Positions 9,564 through 18,989 of a stretch of DNA of 64,000 nt are shown piece by piece (the stretch's first letter is position 1; each line of letters begins with the position of its first letter). A program made the translations under genes and the position numbers. A model generated the notes under the pieces. It did not search any database, was not told the DNA's origin, and worked only from the letters and a program-made list of their open reading frames with translations. Source of the stretch: JAHRVQ01 sp964548025 (GTDB lineage Bacteria > Pseudomonadota > Gammaproteobacteria > Pseudomonadales > Azotimanducaceae); contig CAZJRI010000007.1 in NCBI GenBank assembly GCA_964548025.1, positions 1-64,000 of the forward strand, in the 5' to 3' direction.

Positions 9564-10376
9564 ATGAATTTTGTCAATCATGAGCTGACAGATACCTTAA
9601 GAGAAGACACCTTTTTTGAAGACGCACAAAAGCTGCGCGGAGAAGTATTCAGGGAGGTTGAATCCAGGCGAACGTTGAGATTTCAGGTAGGTCCCAGAAA
9701 TTACTTTGCGAAAATACATTTTGGCGTTGGCTGGGCTGAAATTCTGAAAAATCTATTTCAATTTCGCCTGCCCGTAGTGGGCGCCGAGAACGAACTCAAA
9801 GCGATTAACAAACTGACCGAACTGGGTGTAGATACGCTTACGCCTGTTGCATATATGCGCGAAGGAAGAAATCCTGCAAAAATCAGATCATGCATTGTTA
9901 CCCAGGCCCTGGAAAACACGAAGAGCCTTGAAGAGTTGGCGTTAGAGGGGGGCATCGATTCTAAATTAAGGCGCAAACTGGTAAATAGACTGGCCAGTAT
10001 TGCGCGTACAATGCACTCGCAAGGTATTAATCATCGAGATTTTTATATCTGCCATTTCCTGATGGAGTTGAAACAGTCAGGCGAGCCGACTGAAGAGCCG
10101 CGACTTTTTCTGATTGATTTACATCGCGCGCAGATTCGGGAACAGACGCCTCAACGATGGCGTGAAAAAGATATCAGTGGATTATTGTTTTCCAGCATTG
10201 ACGCAGGAATTACTAAAACGGATATGCTCAGGTTTATAAAAATATATTCAGGCAAGCCAGTCAGGTTAGCACTTGAGCAGGACCGAGACTTCTGGAAAGC
10301 TGTCAGGAAGCGGGCGGAGAAATTATATATTCGCGATCACGGTCATAGATCAGATGCGCTGGAGCAATTAAGGTAA
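9564..10376 (+). CDS. waaP: LPS core heptose I kinase
   Basis: WaaP (RfaP) phosphorylates heptose I of the LPS inner core with ATP; in Pseudomonas this phosphate is essential for outer-membrane integrity. The 270-residue protein has the protein-kinase-like fold signature: KIHFGVGWAEI near residues 50-60, the catalytic loop INHRDFYICHFLM with HRD at 157-159 (D159 the catalytic Asp), and a metal-binding LIDLHRAQIR. Length matches the family. It begins 2 bp after the tandem waaG gene, so it is in the same transcription unit. A 180-bp spacer precedes the double-kinase gene. Confidence 0.95.
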   Translation: MNFVNHELTDTLREDTFFEDAQKLRGEVFREVESRRTLRFQVGPRNYFAKIHFGVGWAEILKNLFQFRLPVVGAENELKAINKLTELGVDTLTPVAYMREGRNPAKIRSCIVTQALENTKSLEELALEGGIDSKLRRKLVNRLASIARTMHSQGINHRDFYICHFLMELKQSGEPTEEPRLFLIDLHRAQIREQTPQRWREKDISGLLFSSIDAGITKTDMLRFIKIYSGKPVRLALEQDRDFWKAVRKRAEKLYIRDHGHRSDALEQLR

Positions 10377-10380
10377 CTAT

Positions 10381-10406
10381 TAGTACATACGTCTAGTACA
10401 TACGTC
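10381..10406. repeat. Perfect 13-bp tandem duplication
   Basis: TAGTACATACGTC occurs twice in a row directly after the waaP stop, in the 180-bp spacer before the double-kinase gene. It is probably a slippage product; I see no hairpin or known site in it. Confidence 0.8.
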
Positions 10407-10556
10407 GGATAAACTTCAGTAAGTGGTGAGAAGGCTATATAATTGTCGGCCCTCAAAAACTGAAGTGTAGGAAAGCACAGATTGTTTCACAAATTGGATG
10501 CGGACAGAAATCAGAAATAGAAATGGTTTTTTCTGCGAAGTGAAAGAGAAAAGTTA

Positions 10557-11996
10557 ATGACGGTTGTAGATTCCAAAACTCTGATCAGGGCAAAAAGAGA
10601 TGTAGTTGCCCCTTTCGACCTAAAAGTGCGACTTGATGATAGTCGGGAAGTGGTCGTTAGATTTCTGACGATCCTGCGATTGCTCCCGGGAAAGCGGATT
10701 GTTGCGCTAGCTGAGTGCGATGGTCAGCGATTGCTCGTAAAGATGTTTCTTGGCAGAACAGCAGGTCGATATGTTTCCAAGGAACGGAGTGGAGTGAAAA
10801 ATATTCTCGCTTCAAAAGTTCGAACGCCGGAACTGTTGTGGCAGGCTGATCTTGTTGATGGCCATGGACAAATGCTGGCTTTTGAATACCTTGAGAACTC
10901 ACTTAGCTTGCAGGACCAGTGGAACAAGGCAGTTGAGGACAGTGAACGGGTAGATGTACTTACCAGGGCAATGATCATCATTGCCAGACTTCATAACCAG
11001 GGCGTTGTTCAGACGGACATTCACCTCGCGAATTTCATCATGAGCAAGGGTCGAATCTATACGATTGACGGTGGTGGAATTGCGCGCAAATCAGATCCGC
11101 CCCTACCGCTACGGGAAAGTCTGAACAATCTCAGTTGTTTTTTTGCGCAGTTTTTTCCTAAATTTGATGGCTTCGCTCAAATTGTCTTTCCGGCCTACGA
11201 GAGCGTAAGAGGCTGGAGTAGAGACCCCGAAAGGATCGTTTCACTCCACGAAGAAATAGCTAGAAGCCGGGAGTCCAGAAAGAAAAACTATCTAGATAAG
11301 GCCTTGAGAGACTGCACGCGATTCGTATGCAGATCCACATTCAATCGCTTCATGGTATGTGAACGATCAGTCTTTACTGAAGAGATGGAAGCATTGCTCC
11401 TGGACCCTGATCGATTCATTGATACCGGACAGATTCTCAAGAATGGTAATTCTGCAACTGTTGCCCAGGTACAGTTGTCTGATCGAACACTGGTAATCAA
11501 GAGATACAATATCAAGAGTTTATGGCATGGATTACTTCGAGCTTTCCAAAAAAGCCGGGCCTGGACTTCGTGGCTGAATACATTTCATATGGAGTTCCTC
11601 GGGATCAGATCACTGAAACCGATTGCCATGATTGAAAACAGATTGGGTCCGCTTCGCAGAAAGGCATACTATATTACCGAATATGTTGAAGGTCCTGATG
11701 CGATGGTATTTCTGCAGAATACAGATAGTTCGAATGGCGAACCTGAGGCGATTGCAGGTTTGTTGCGCCATCTGTCAGAGAGCAAAATCTCCCACGGCGA
11801 CATGAAAGCGACTAATTTCCTCATGGCCGAGGAAGGGCCGGTGATAATTGATCTTGATGCGATGAGAGAACACAAGAACAAGGAGAGTTTTGAACGAGCT
11901 TTCAACAAGGATCTGGACCGATTCATGAAGAATTGGGAAGGTCATCCTGAGTTGGCCAAACGATTTGAAGGTTTGTTGGTGAAACTCCCCTCCTGA
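10557..11996 (+). CDS. Double-domain WaaP/InaA-like LPS kinase
   Basis: This 479-residue cytoplasmic protein carries two lipopolysaccharide-kinase (WaaP/InaA superfamily) domains. The N-terminal domain (about 1-260) has VVQTDIHLANFIM, with D154 in the catalytic-loop position, and IDGGG in the metal-binding position. The C-terminal domain (about 285-479) has VIKRYN (possible ATP lysine), ISHGDMKATNFLM (D415 catalytic) and VIIDLDAM. Both therefore keep the Asp residues needed for catalysis, though the first lacks the usual H before the catalytic loop D. It sits in the LPS core cluster after waaP. A long kinase-like gene also lies near this place in the Pseudomonas core cluster, so it may be a WapQ-type enzyme (from memory, not verified). 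It likely phosphorylates additional core positions; the substrate is inferred. Confidence 0.8.
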   Translation: MTVVDSKTLIRAKRDVVAPFDLKVRLDDSREVVVRFLTILRLLPGKRIVALAECDGQRLLVKMFLGRTAGRYVSKERSGVKNILASKVRTPELLWQADLVDGHGQMLAFEYLENSLSLQDQWNKAVEDSERVDVLTRAMIIIARLHNQGVVQTDIHLANFIMSKGRIYTIDGGGIARKSDPPLPLRESLNNLSCFFAQFFPKFDGFAQIVFPAYESVRGWSRDPERIVSLHEEIARSRESRKKNYLDKALRDCTRFVCRSTFNRFMVCERSVFTEEMEALLLDPDRFIDTGQILKNGNSATVAQVQLSDRTLVIKRYNIKSLWHGLLRAFQKSRAWTSWLNTFHMEFLGIRSLKPIAMIENRLGPLRRKAYYITEYVEGPDAMVFLQNTDSSNGEPEAIAGLLRHLSESKISHGDMKATNFLMAEEGPVIIDLDAMREHKNKESFERAFNKDLDRFMKNWEGHPELAKRFEGLLVKLPS

Positions 11997-12026
11997 CCCA
12001 CACGATCTGAACAGACAGGTTGCCTA

Positions 12027-13142
12027 TTGAATCAGCTACGAGTACTTCAGATTAGCCATAGCTACGAAGGTCCATTCGTAAGAATATGCAATCAATATGC
12101 GACTGCTTTTAAAGATCATCATATAACCACTGTCCTGCTTAAAGGCGAATATGCTGCTGAGGTTGAGAAGCGGATAGGTGGGAATGAGATTAAATTCTTC
12201 GAACAGGAAAAGTCCAAGCTGCGAGGTATGAAGGTTAGCGCCATGATGCAGATGGCAGCACTATTCAGGGAATCGCACTTTGATATCGTAATAGCTCATC
12301 GGTACAAGGCGATTTATATAGCCGGAATGATGAGCTATTTTTTTAGTATACCGTTGATTCTTGGTGTGGCTCACGAACACGAAGTATTCAAACGTATCAC
12401 GAGAAAGCTTTTTGTTACCCTTTGGCGTCGAAATATAATGCTCGTTGGCGTATCTCAGTCTGTAAGCCAGAATATTCTGAAATACTGCCCATCGCTTGGT
12501 CCGAAGGGTCGAATCCACAACTTACCCAATGCGCTGGACATCGAGCAGGAAAAATCGATTCTTCAGCGCTCAGAAGCCCGCGATGTACTTTGCCTGGATC
12601 AAAAAGAGACCATTGTTGGGACGGTGGGTCGTCTGGTTGCAAAAAAAAATCACGAGATTCTTATTCAGGCTTTTTCTGCAATAGATTCGCAGGATACAAA
12701 ACTCCTCATTATTGGTGATGGTCCAAGAAAAAATGAGCTGCAACTATTTGCCAGCAACCTGGGTATTGAAGACCGGGTCGTTTTCGCTGGCCACCATGAA
12801 AATGCCTATCGGCTGATGAAGGCGATTGATCTGTTTGTATTACCCTCGGGGAAGGAGGAGGCTTTTGGTATTGTGCTTCTGGAAGCGATGCTGGCTAGGG
12901 TACCGATATTGTCGAGTGATGCTGCTGGGCCAAAGGAGGTGCTTGGCGACAGGGCAAATTTCTTTAAACTGGGTGATGTTGATAACCTGATTCACAAGTT
13001 GTCTTGCCTGCTTGATCAGAACGATATGCAAAATCGGCACTTGACTGAAGAAGGCTATCAGCGGGTATGTGACCTCTATAGCTATGCGGGTTTTAAGCAG
13101 AAGCTTCTAAAGCTGCCTGGCTTAAATGAATTGTTAGACTAA
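12027..13142 (+). CDS. GT4-family glycosyltransferase of the LPS core cluster
   Basis: This 371-residue retaining GT-B glycosyltransferase has an N-terminal acceptor domain opening RVLQISHSYEGPFVRICNQY, and a C-terminal GT4 donor domain with VGRLVAKKNHEILIQAF, LLIIGDGPRKNELQ, and the acidic motif KEEAFGIVLLEAM followed by DAAGPKEVLGD. It uses a TTG start with a weak AGG seven bases upstream. Position after the kinases suggests it adds an outer-core sugar; WapH of Pseudomonas holds a comparable place, but I cannot assign the donor sugar. Its stop overlaps the convergent lpxL-like gene by 4 bp. Confidence 0.82.
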   Translation: MNQLRVLQISHSYEGPFVRICNQYATAFKDHHITTVLLKGEYAAEVEKRIGGNEIKFFEQEKSKLRGMKVSAMMQMAALFRESHFDIVIAHRYKAIYIAGMMSYFFSIPLILGVAHEHEVFKRITRKLFVTLWRRNIMLVGVSQSVSQNILKYCPSLGPKGRIHNLPNALDIEQEKSILQRSEARDVLCLDQKETIVGTVGRLVAKKNHEILIQAFSAIDSQDTKLLIIGDGPRKNELQLFASNLGIEDRVVFAGHHENAYRLMKAIDLFVLPSGKEEAFGIVLLEAMLARVPILSSDAAGPKEVLGDRANFFKLGDVDNLIHKLSCLLDQNDMQNRHLTEEGYQRVCDLYSYAGFKQKLLKLPGLNELLD

Positions 13143-14059
13143 TAGGGCCTTGATTCCCCTTCTGGCCTGGTCTTGAACCGGCGATGAACCCACCAGTATT
13201 GTTCCGGCGCTTTTTCGATTGCGCGTTCAATTAACGAATTGATCAGGGTGGCATCCGCCAGTTCATTTTCTGTTGGAAATCCCTCAAGAGGTTCAGAAAG
13301 ATCAATAATGTACCTCTGATCATCCTCAGAGCGGCGATGCATAAATACAATGATAGGTGAACCGCTGATACGTGCGATACGAGCAGTGGCTTTTATCGTT
13401 GCTGTATCGTTGCCGAAGAAAGGTGCGAAAATGGAGTGTTTTCGACCGTAATCCTGGTCCGGGCCATACCAGACGGCATGACCTTTCTTCAGGCTTTTCA
13501 AAACACTTCGAATATCATCCCGTTGGATGGCAAGGGGAAAATTCTTCTCTCGTCCCCTGGTCATAATTGCTTCCAACAGCTCGTTTTTGTTGCGACGGTA
13601 CATGACATCGAAGCCAATATGATTTGAAAGAATGGCACCGCAGAGATCAAGTGTTGAAAAGTGCATGCCAAGAAGGATGACACCCTTACTCCCTTCCAAA
13701 GCTTTTTGCAGATTTTCAAGGCCGTTGATTGTGACCCTGGCCTTGAATCGTTCTGGATCTCTTATCCATGAATTTGCTGTTTCGATCATGCCGATGCCGC
13801 TTGCACGGAAAGTGCTGCGAACCAGTTTAGCCTGCTGGGTGGTACTCAAAGTCGGGAAACACAAGCTGATATTGACCTCCACGATATGGCGCCTCTTCCT
13901 GGCCAGTCGGTACCCCAGCGCACCGAGTATGGCACCAGTTCTGATCTGCGCAGAATACGGCAGATAGGTGATTACAATGACGCATCCATATACCAGCCAG
14001 ATTGGCCAGAATTTTGGCTGAAGAAATTTGAGCTGAAATAAACTGGTCGCTTTGTTCAC
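13139..14059 (-). CDS. Lipid A late acyltransferase (LpxL/HtrB family)
   Basis: This inner-membrane acyltransferase transfers a secondary acyl chain from acyl-ACP to Kdo2-lipid IVA. The 306-residue protein has one N-terminal hydrophobic anchor (about residues 16-35). The catalytic HX4D motif is HFSTLD, followed by YRRNKNELLEAIMTRGRE, the WYGPDQDYGRKHSIFAPFFG block and a WWVHRRFKTRPEGE tail, all typical of LpxL. It starts with GTG at 14059. It converges on the GT4 gene (4-bp stop overlap) and is divergent from hldE. LpxL, LpxM and LpxP are hard to separate by eye; LpxL is the best guess. Confidence 0.88.
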   Translation of the reverse strand: MNKATSLFQLKFLQPKFWPIWLVYGCVIVITYLPYSAQIRTGAILGALGYRLARKRRHIVEVNISLCFPTLSTTQQAKLVRSTFRASGIGMIETANSWIRDPERFKARVTINGLENLQKALEGSKGVILLGMHFSTLDLCGAILSNHIGFDVMYRRNKNELLEAIMTRGREKNFPLAIQRDDIRSVLKSLKKGHAVWYGPDQDYGRKHSIFAPFFGNDTATIKATARIARISGSPIIVFMHRRSEDDQRYIIDLSEPLEGFPTENELADATLINSLIERAIEKAPEQYWWVHRRFKTRPEGESRPY

Positions 14060-14161
14060 TGGATGTCACAAGCCTGGAAGACGCAAGTTTAACGTCATCG
14101 GCAGAAATGCGCCAAGCCTTCCGGGTAAGGGCCTGTGGTATGATTTGGTTCAGAAAATACC

Positions 14162-14165
14162 GGAG
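14162..14165 (+). promoter_or_regulatory. Ribosome-binding site setting the hldE start
   Basis: GGAG six bases before the ATG at 14172 supports that start. A longer in-frame reading from 14052 would add 40 residues unlike any HldE N-terminus and would overlap the start of the divergent lpxL-like gene. Confidence 0.75.
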
Positions 14166-14171
14166 TTGCCA

Positions 14172-15587
14172 ATGAAATTACCAAGATTCGACAATGCCCG
14201 GGTCCTGACTATCGGGGATGCGATGCTGGATCGCTATTGGCATGGTGAAACGGACAGAATTTCTGCAGAGGCGCCAATCGCTGTAGTTGATGTTCGTGAA
14301 ACCGAAGAAAGATTGGGTGGTGCCTGTAACGTTGCCCTGAATGTTTCAGCCCTTGGTGCCAGTGCAAGCCTTATCGGCGCCATTGGTGACGACGAATCCG
14401 GAAGAATCATTCAGGCTAAATTGGAGAGTGCGGGCATTGGCGATCTCCTTGCGATGAGAGCCGGTTATCAGACCATTACCAAATTCAGAATTGTCAGCCG
14501 GAAACAACAGCTTGTTCGAGCAGATTTTGAACAGGTGGAAGATCTTGATGCCAAAGATTTTTCTCAAAGACTGAATGAAGGCCTTAAGAGCAATGACGTG
14601 GTCATTTTGTCAGACTATGACAAGGGTGTTGTTTCAGATCCGCAGAGTTTTATCCGTGCTGTTAAAAAACAAAAAAAGCCAGTTTTGATCGATCCCAAAT
14701 TCAAGGATTTTTCAAGCTACGATGGCGCAACCCTGATAAAACCGAATCAAAAAGAGTTTGAGGCAGCAGTCGGTAGTTGGCGTTCTGAAGCAGAAATGGT
14801 TCAGAAGTGCCAGACGATGATGTCCAATATCGGTGTGGAATCGATGCTTATAACCCGTGGAGCTGATGGCATGACACTGGTTCAGCGTGGTCAGCAGGAG
14901 ATCCATCTTCCCGCACGTAATAGAGAGGTCTTTGATGTCAGTGGTGCCGGAGATACGGTAATTGCGGTTTTATCCACAGCACTCGCTTCAGGGCAAACAC
15001 TCAAAGATGCCGTTGGACTTGCCAATGTTGCAGCAGGAATCGTTGTCGGTCATCTCGGTACGGCTAGTGTGAGTGGGCCGGAATTAAGACTCGAGGTCGC
15101 CAATGAGCTGGGGTTTCAAAAAGGCGTAATGTCAGAGGAGCAACTGTTAATCGCGGTTGAAGAAGCCCGGAATCAGGGCGGGAGAATTGTGTTTACCAAC
15201 GGTTGCTTCGACATCCTGCATGCCGGTCACGTTGACTATTTGTCCGATGCAAGAGCTGAAGGTGACAAACTGATTGTGGCGGTCAATGACGATGACAGTG
15301 TTTTTCGGTTGAAAGGCAAGGGTCGCCCGATAAACGGGATTGACCGGCGAATGACCATGCTTGCAGGTCTCTCTGCCGTCGATTGGGTGGTGGCCTTCTC
15401 TGATGATACGCCTGAAAGACTGCTCAAAAAGCTGAAGCCGGATGTACTCGTCAAGGGTGGTGACTATGCAATTACGGAGGTGGTTGGTTCAGATATTGTT
15501 GAAGCGTACAACGGATCAGTCAAGGTTCTGAAGTTGCTGGATGATTGTTCTACGACTGCACTTGCGAAGAAGATTGAAGAACTTTAG
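14172..15587 (+). CDS. hldE: Bifunctional heptose-7-phosphate kinase / heptose-1-phosphate adenylyltransferase
   Basis: HldE carries out two steps of ADP-heptose synthesis, making the donor used by WaaF and WaaC. From the ATG at 14172 it has 471 residues (E. coli 477). The N-terminal ribokinase-like half opens LTIGDAMLDRYWHGE and has ISAEAPIAVVDV, GGACNVALN and the catalytic DVSGAGDT at about 255-262. The C-terminal half has the nucleotidyltransferase signature TNGCFDILHAGHVDYL at about 337-352 and KGKGRPI. It is divergent from the lpxL-like gene and stands alone on its strand, the next gene being convergent. Both catalytic halves appear intact. Confidence 0.97.
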   Translation: MKLPRFDNARVLTIGDAMLDRYWHGETDRISAEAPIAVVDVRETEERLGGACNVALNVSALGASASLIGAIGDDESGRIIQAKLESAGIGDLLAMRAGYQTITKFRIVSRKQQLVRADFEQVEDLDAKDFSQRLNEGLKSNDVVILSDYDKGVVSDPQSFIRAVKKQKKPVLIDPKFKDFSSYDGATLIKPNQKEFEAAVGSWRSEAEMVQKCQTMMSNIGVESMLITRGADGMTLVQRGQQEIHLPARNREVFDVSGAGDTVIAVLSTALASGQTLKDAVGLANVAAGIVVGHLGTASVSGPELRLEVANELGFQKGVMSEEQLLIAVEEARNQGGRIVFTNGCFDILHAGHVDYLSDARAEGDKLIVAVNDDDSVFRLKGKGRPINGIDRRMTMLAGLSAVDWVVAFSDDTPERLLKKLKPDVLVKGGDYAITEVVGSDIVEAYNGSVKVLKLLDDCSTTALAKKIEEL

Positions 15588-15658
15588 CTGATGTCCTGAA
15601 TCTCTGCGATTCGTAGGAGTAGCTGCATACAGCGGGCCTGGTATTCAGTTACTCAAAA

Positions 15659-16441
15659 TCAGTACCGCAACTCCAGGGAATCGATATTTTGCTTCAGATG
15701 AGCAGGATTGATCGTACCCACTATGACACTTGTGACACCAGGGAAGTTGACGGCAAAGTTAAGAGCCTGAGTTGTGTCAGCGAGATTGCCACTGCCCAAT
15801 GCCTTTTTAATCAATATGCCCTTTCCGTTTTTGCGGGCTGCATCAAGCAGCGCTATCTGACTTTGATCCGTCTCGTTTAGTGCAACCATATAGACATCTA
15901 TCGAATTCATTGCCAAAAGGCTACCCTCGACCGACTTTCCCGAAAAGCCGATTGTTCGTATTGAACCCTGATCCTTTAACCTTGTTAATTCATCGAGTAC
16001 ATCCGTCTGCCGGATGATTTGTTCATCATTGCCGTCTGAGTGGACGAAAACCAGGTCCAGCACATCGGTTCTCAATCGGGTCAGACTTGCTTCGACGCTT
16101 GTGCGGGTGGAACTGGCTGAATAGTCAAAGTGCGATATTCCGTCGTTATAATACTCACCTACTTTTGTTGATAGATAGAAGTGGTTTCGAATGCCACCGA
16201 GGAGTTTGCCAAGCCGGGACTCGCTGTTGCCATAGGCTGGCGCGGTGTCAATCAGGTTGATGCCCAGTTCTATCGATAAAGATAGAAGAGTCGAGAGGGA
16301 GTTATCGTCCGGGATATCAAAAGCCTGGGGATATTTTACATCGGTATTGCGGCCGAACTTGACGGTGCCCAGACCAACAGGTGATACGAATATGTCACTG
16401 GATCCGAGCTGACGATGGGATTTTTTATCCAGCAAATGCAA
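15659..16441 (-). CDS. Aldo/keto reductase
   Basis: This NAD(P)H-dependent TIM-barrel oxidoreductase is short for the family (260 residues) but has the four catalytic positions: D and Y in LIDTAPAYG, K in LSTKVG and H in LVFVHSDG. The nucleotide-binding end IRTIGFSG and VIVGTINPAHLKQNI are also visible. It begins with TTG at 16441 and overlaps the upstream FAD oxidoreductase gene by 17 bp, so the two are translated together. The same aldo/keto reductase plus FAD enzyme pair lies between hldE and waaA in Pseudomonas. The substrate is unknown; a link to LPS sugar metabolism is only positional. Confidence 0.85.
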   Translation of the reverse strand: MHLLDKKSHRQLGSSDIFVSPVGLGTVKFGRNTDVKYPQAFDIPDDNSLSTLLSLSIELGINLIDTAPAYGNSESRLGKLLGGIRNHFYLSTKVGEYYNDGISHFDYSASSTRTSVEASLTRLRTDVLDLVFVHSDGNDEQIIRQTDVLDELTRLKDQGSIRTIGFSGKSVEGSLLAMNSIDVYMVALNETDQSQIALLDAARKNGKGILIKKALGSGNLADTTQALNFAVNFPGVTSVIVGTINPAHLKQNIDSLELRY

Positions 16442-17594
16442 TCTCCCAGGGAGTTTGGGCGTAGGGTGCAGGCCTTAGATCCGGTGTAGTACCCGGGATG
16501 GCATTCGCTTCAAGATTCAACTCATTCAAAACGATGTCGCCTAACATCGGTGCCAGGGTGAGCTTGGTGGGCCAGCAGACGATACAATTGTCTTTTGCTT
16601 CGACGAATGGAGAATCCGGTCTTGTCATGGATGCCTGGGCAGGTTCAGCGCGATCGATGTTAAATGACGCCCAGGCAACCTGGCTGATATCAATCCACGG
16701 TAATAACTCACCGATTTCTTTCTGGGCTTGTCTGATGACCTCTTCGGCAGATTTACCTGCGCCCGTTTCCGCCAGATTACCACCCAGATACCAGATCATC
16801 TCGCCGTCATCTGCTGGATGTGAGGTAATGGTCAACCTTGGTTTGTTCATTGATTTGAGACTTACCGCATGGGCATAGATAGCAGGTAGCTGACCTTTTG
16901 CCATGACTTGTTGCAATGGTCGCAATTGCATTTTTACCGATGAGAGGCTGGTCTCCGCCAGCAGCTTCTGGTTACCCGCACCGGCGGCGAAGATGTATTT
17001 GTCCGCAACTACTTCCGTCCCGTCAGGCAGTTTCAGATTGCTGACTCTGCCTGACGATGCGACTATTGCGGGTGCTGATTTGAAAATGTACTTCTCGTTC
17101 CCGGCAACCAGCTTCCTCAGCAGCGAGGGTGTATCGAGCACAAGGTCCTGCAGGCGATAAACCAGACCTTTGAATTGGGATTGCTGAAAAATACTGGGAT
17201 AGTGGTCCCGGCTGAGGGCAGAAATTCGGCTCTTGATCGATTTGCTGGCGAAATAAGCAGTGACTTTTGAACTGAGCGCGCCGTCGGAGAAGAGGTAATA
17301 ATCATCCGACAGAATGTCGAGCCCGGATAAATCAACCGGACCTTTGCCAAGCAGGCATGAGCGCCAGACATGGGGCATGTTTGCGATGGTTTCTGAAGAA
17401 GGCGTAGCAAATCCTCCCAGGGAATATTTAAGACCCCCATGAATCATTCCCTGCGAAGCAAGCGTCTGTTCGCCACCCAGCGCGGTCTTTTCGAGAAGCC
17501 AGGCATCATATCCCCGGGAGCGAAGGAGATTCAGCAGCCAAAGACCGCAGATACCGCCGCCAAAGATCACGATTTGAGTAGAATACCTGCTCAT
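16425..17594 (-). CDS. FAD-dependent oxidoreductase (DAO family)
   Basis: This 389-residue flavoenzyme has a Rossmann-type FAD site at its N-terminus (IVIFGGGICGLWLLNLLRSRGYDAWLLEK) and the following GGEQTLASQGMIHGGLKYSLGG, like the DAO/glycerol-3-phosphate dehydrogenase superfamily. A second FAD segment, KYIFAAGAGNQKLL, is in the middle. There is no transmembrane helix or signal peptide. It is cotranscribed with the aldo/keto reductase (17-bp overlap), and the pair is convergent with hldE. It starts 141 bp from the divergent waaA gene. The substrate cannot be predicted; the conserved pairing suggests one pathway. Confidence 0.82.
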   Translation of the reverse strand: MSRYSTQIVIFGGGICGLWLLNLLRSRGYDAWLLEKTALGGEQTLASQGMIHGGLKYSLGGFATPSSETIANMPHVWRSCLLGKGPVDLSGLDILSDDYYLFSDGALSSKVTAYFASKSIKSRISALSRDHYPSIFQQSQFKGLVYRLQDLVLDTPSLLRKLVAGNEKYIFKSAPAIVASSGRVSNLKLPDGTEVVADKYIFAAGAGNQKLLAETSLSSVKMQLRPLQQVMAKGQLPAIYAHAVSLKSMNKPRLTITSHPADDGEMIWYLGGNLAETGAGKSAEEVIRQAQKEIGELLPWIDISQVAWASFNIDRAEPAQASMTRPDSPFVEAKDNCIVCWPTKLTLAPMLGDIVLNELNLEANAIPGTTPDLRPAPYAQTPWEIAFAG

Positions 17595-17735
17595 TGAGTA
17601 GCGAGATTCCTGTTGAAAAGCAATTTGACATAAATTGGGTCAAACCAATCGATCAGCAGTATATCAATATTGTCTTGCTGGTTTGAGAATGTGAATCCTT
17701 ATATGCTCGTATGCGAAAGTTGACAAGAGTCAGAG

Positions 17736-18989
17736 ATGTTTACAAGGCTTATCTACAGTCTGGTTTTTTATTTAATTACGCCGTTGATTATCCTGCGATT
17801 GCTTTGGCGATCAATCCGTGAGCCGAAGTACAGGGAAACTCCCGCCCAGCGATTTGGATTCGTCAACGGTTGTCAAACCGGATCCATCTGGGTGCATGCT
17901 GTCTCTGCCGGAGAGACTATAGCAGCGGTACCATTGATCAATAGATTCCTCGAAGCTGACCATTCTGTTCTGGTGACGACCATGACCCCGACCGGTCGGG
18001 AAAGAGTCTTGAGTTTACTGGGTGACAGGGTCGATCACTGCTATGCACCTTACGACCTTCCTGATGCGGTAAATCGCTTTCTGAATACAGTAAAGCCTAA
18101 AGCACTGGTGATTATCGATACGGAACTCTGGCCAAATTTAATTGATGCCGTTGGGAGAAATGATATTCCGTGTTTTCTGGTAAACGCACGTCTTTCCAAA
18201 AAGTCCGCTGCTGGATACCGGCGAATTGCACCCCTGAGTCACCCGATGCTCAGGAACCTGGATCGGGTTTTCGCCCAGAGCAGTCAACAGGGCAAACGGT
18301 TTATGGATATCGGTGTTACCGAGGATCAACTCATCGTCACGGGGAGTATCAAGTTTGATGCCTCCCTTCCGGCAGATCTTGAGGAGAAAAGATCTGAGCT
18401 GGTGCAAAAATTCATCGGTCGAAAAGTATTTCTTGCGGCCAGCACACATGAGGGTGAAGAGTCGATAGTGCTCGATGCGTATCAACGCGTCAGGACTGAT
18501 GAATCCAATATCCTTGTTCTGGCACCAAGACATCCTCACCGTGCCGACAGGGTGCTGAAAATCTGTCATGACAGGGGGCTGAAAGTTGCCGTGCATAGTC
18601 GAAATGAATCCTGTGATGCTGAAACATCTGTATATCTGTTAGATACGATGGGAGAGTTAACTTATTTCTACAGCATCAGTAACCTTGCCCTTGTTGGAGG
18701 CAGTCTGGTAGACATTGGGGGTCACAATCCGATGGAACCGGCAAGCCTCGGCATACCCATGTTGATGGGGAAATTTAGACGTAATATTGACGACATTGCT
18801 GATCAGTTTATTGATGCCGGGGCTATGCAGACTGTTAGTGATGCGAAAGAACTGGCAGATAAATGGCAGATGCTTGTGACGGACGATAATCTGAGGAAGG
18901 ATATGTCGATTGCCGCACTTGACGTGATGGAACGGAATCAAGGAGCGCTGGACGCCGTTGTAAAAGAAATAGAAACGTTTATCAGATGA
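17736..18989 (+). CDS. waaA: 3-deoxy-D-manno-octulosonic acid (Kdo) transferase
   Basis: WaaA transfers Kdo from CMP-Kdo to lipid IVA, the step before late acylation and heptose addition. At 417 residues it has family length (E. coli 425). The N-terminal membrane anchor is at residues 5-25, then the GT30 N-domain with WVHAVSAGETIAAVPLI, and TMTPTGRERV. The C-domain has FLAASTHEGEE, LAPRHPHRADRV and GGSLVDIGGHNPMEPASLG, the CMP-Kdo-binding block. The ArsC-like gene overlaps its stop by 4 bp (ATGA), so the two are coupled. Confidence 0.96.
   Translation: MFTRLIYSLVFYLITPLIILRLLWRSIREPKYRETPAQRFGFVNGCQTGSIWVHAVSAGETIAAVPLINRFLEADHSVLVTTMTPTGRERVLSLLGDRVDHCYAPYDLPDAVNRFLNTVKPKALVIIDTELWPNLIDAVGRNDIPCFLVNARLSKKSAAGYRRIAPLSHPMLRNLDRVFAQSSQQGKRFMDIGVTEDQLIVTGSIKFDASLPADLEEKRSELVQKFIGRKVFLAASTHEGEESIVLDAYQRVRTDESNILVLAPRHPHRADRVLKICHDRGLKVAVHSRNESCDAETSVYLLDTMGELTYFYSISNLALVGGSLVDIGGHNPMEPASLGIPMLMGKFRRNIDDIADQFIDAGAMQTVSDAKELADKWQMLVTDDNLRKDMSIAALDVMERNQGALDAVVKEIETFIR

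Noticed and set aside
14052..14171. Longer hldE reading frame
   Set aside because: It would overlap the divergent lpxL-like start and adds 40 unmatched residues; GGAG before 14172 marks the start.
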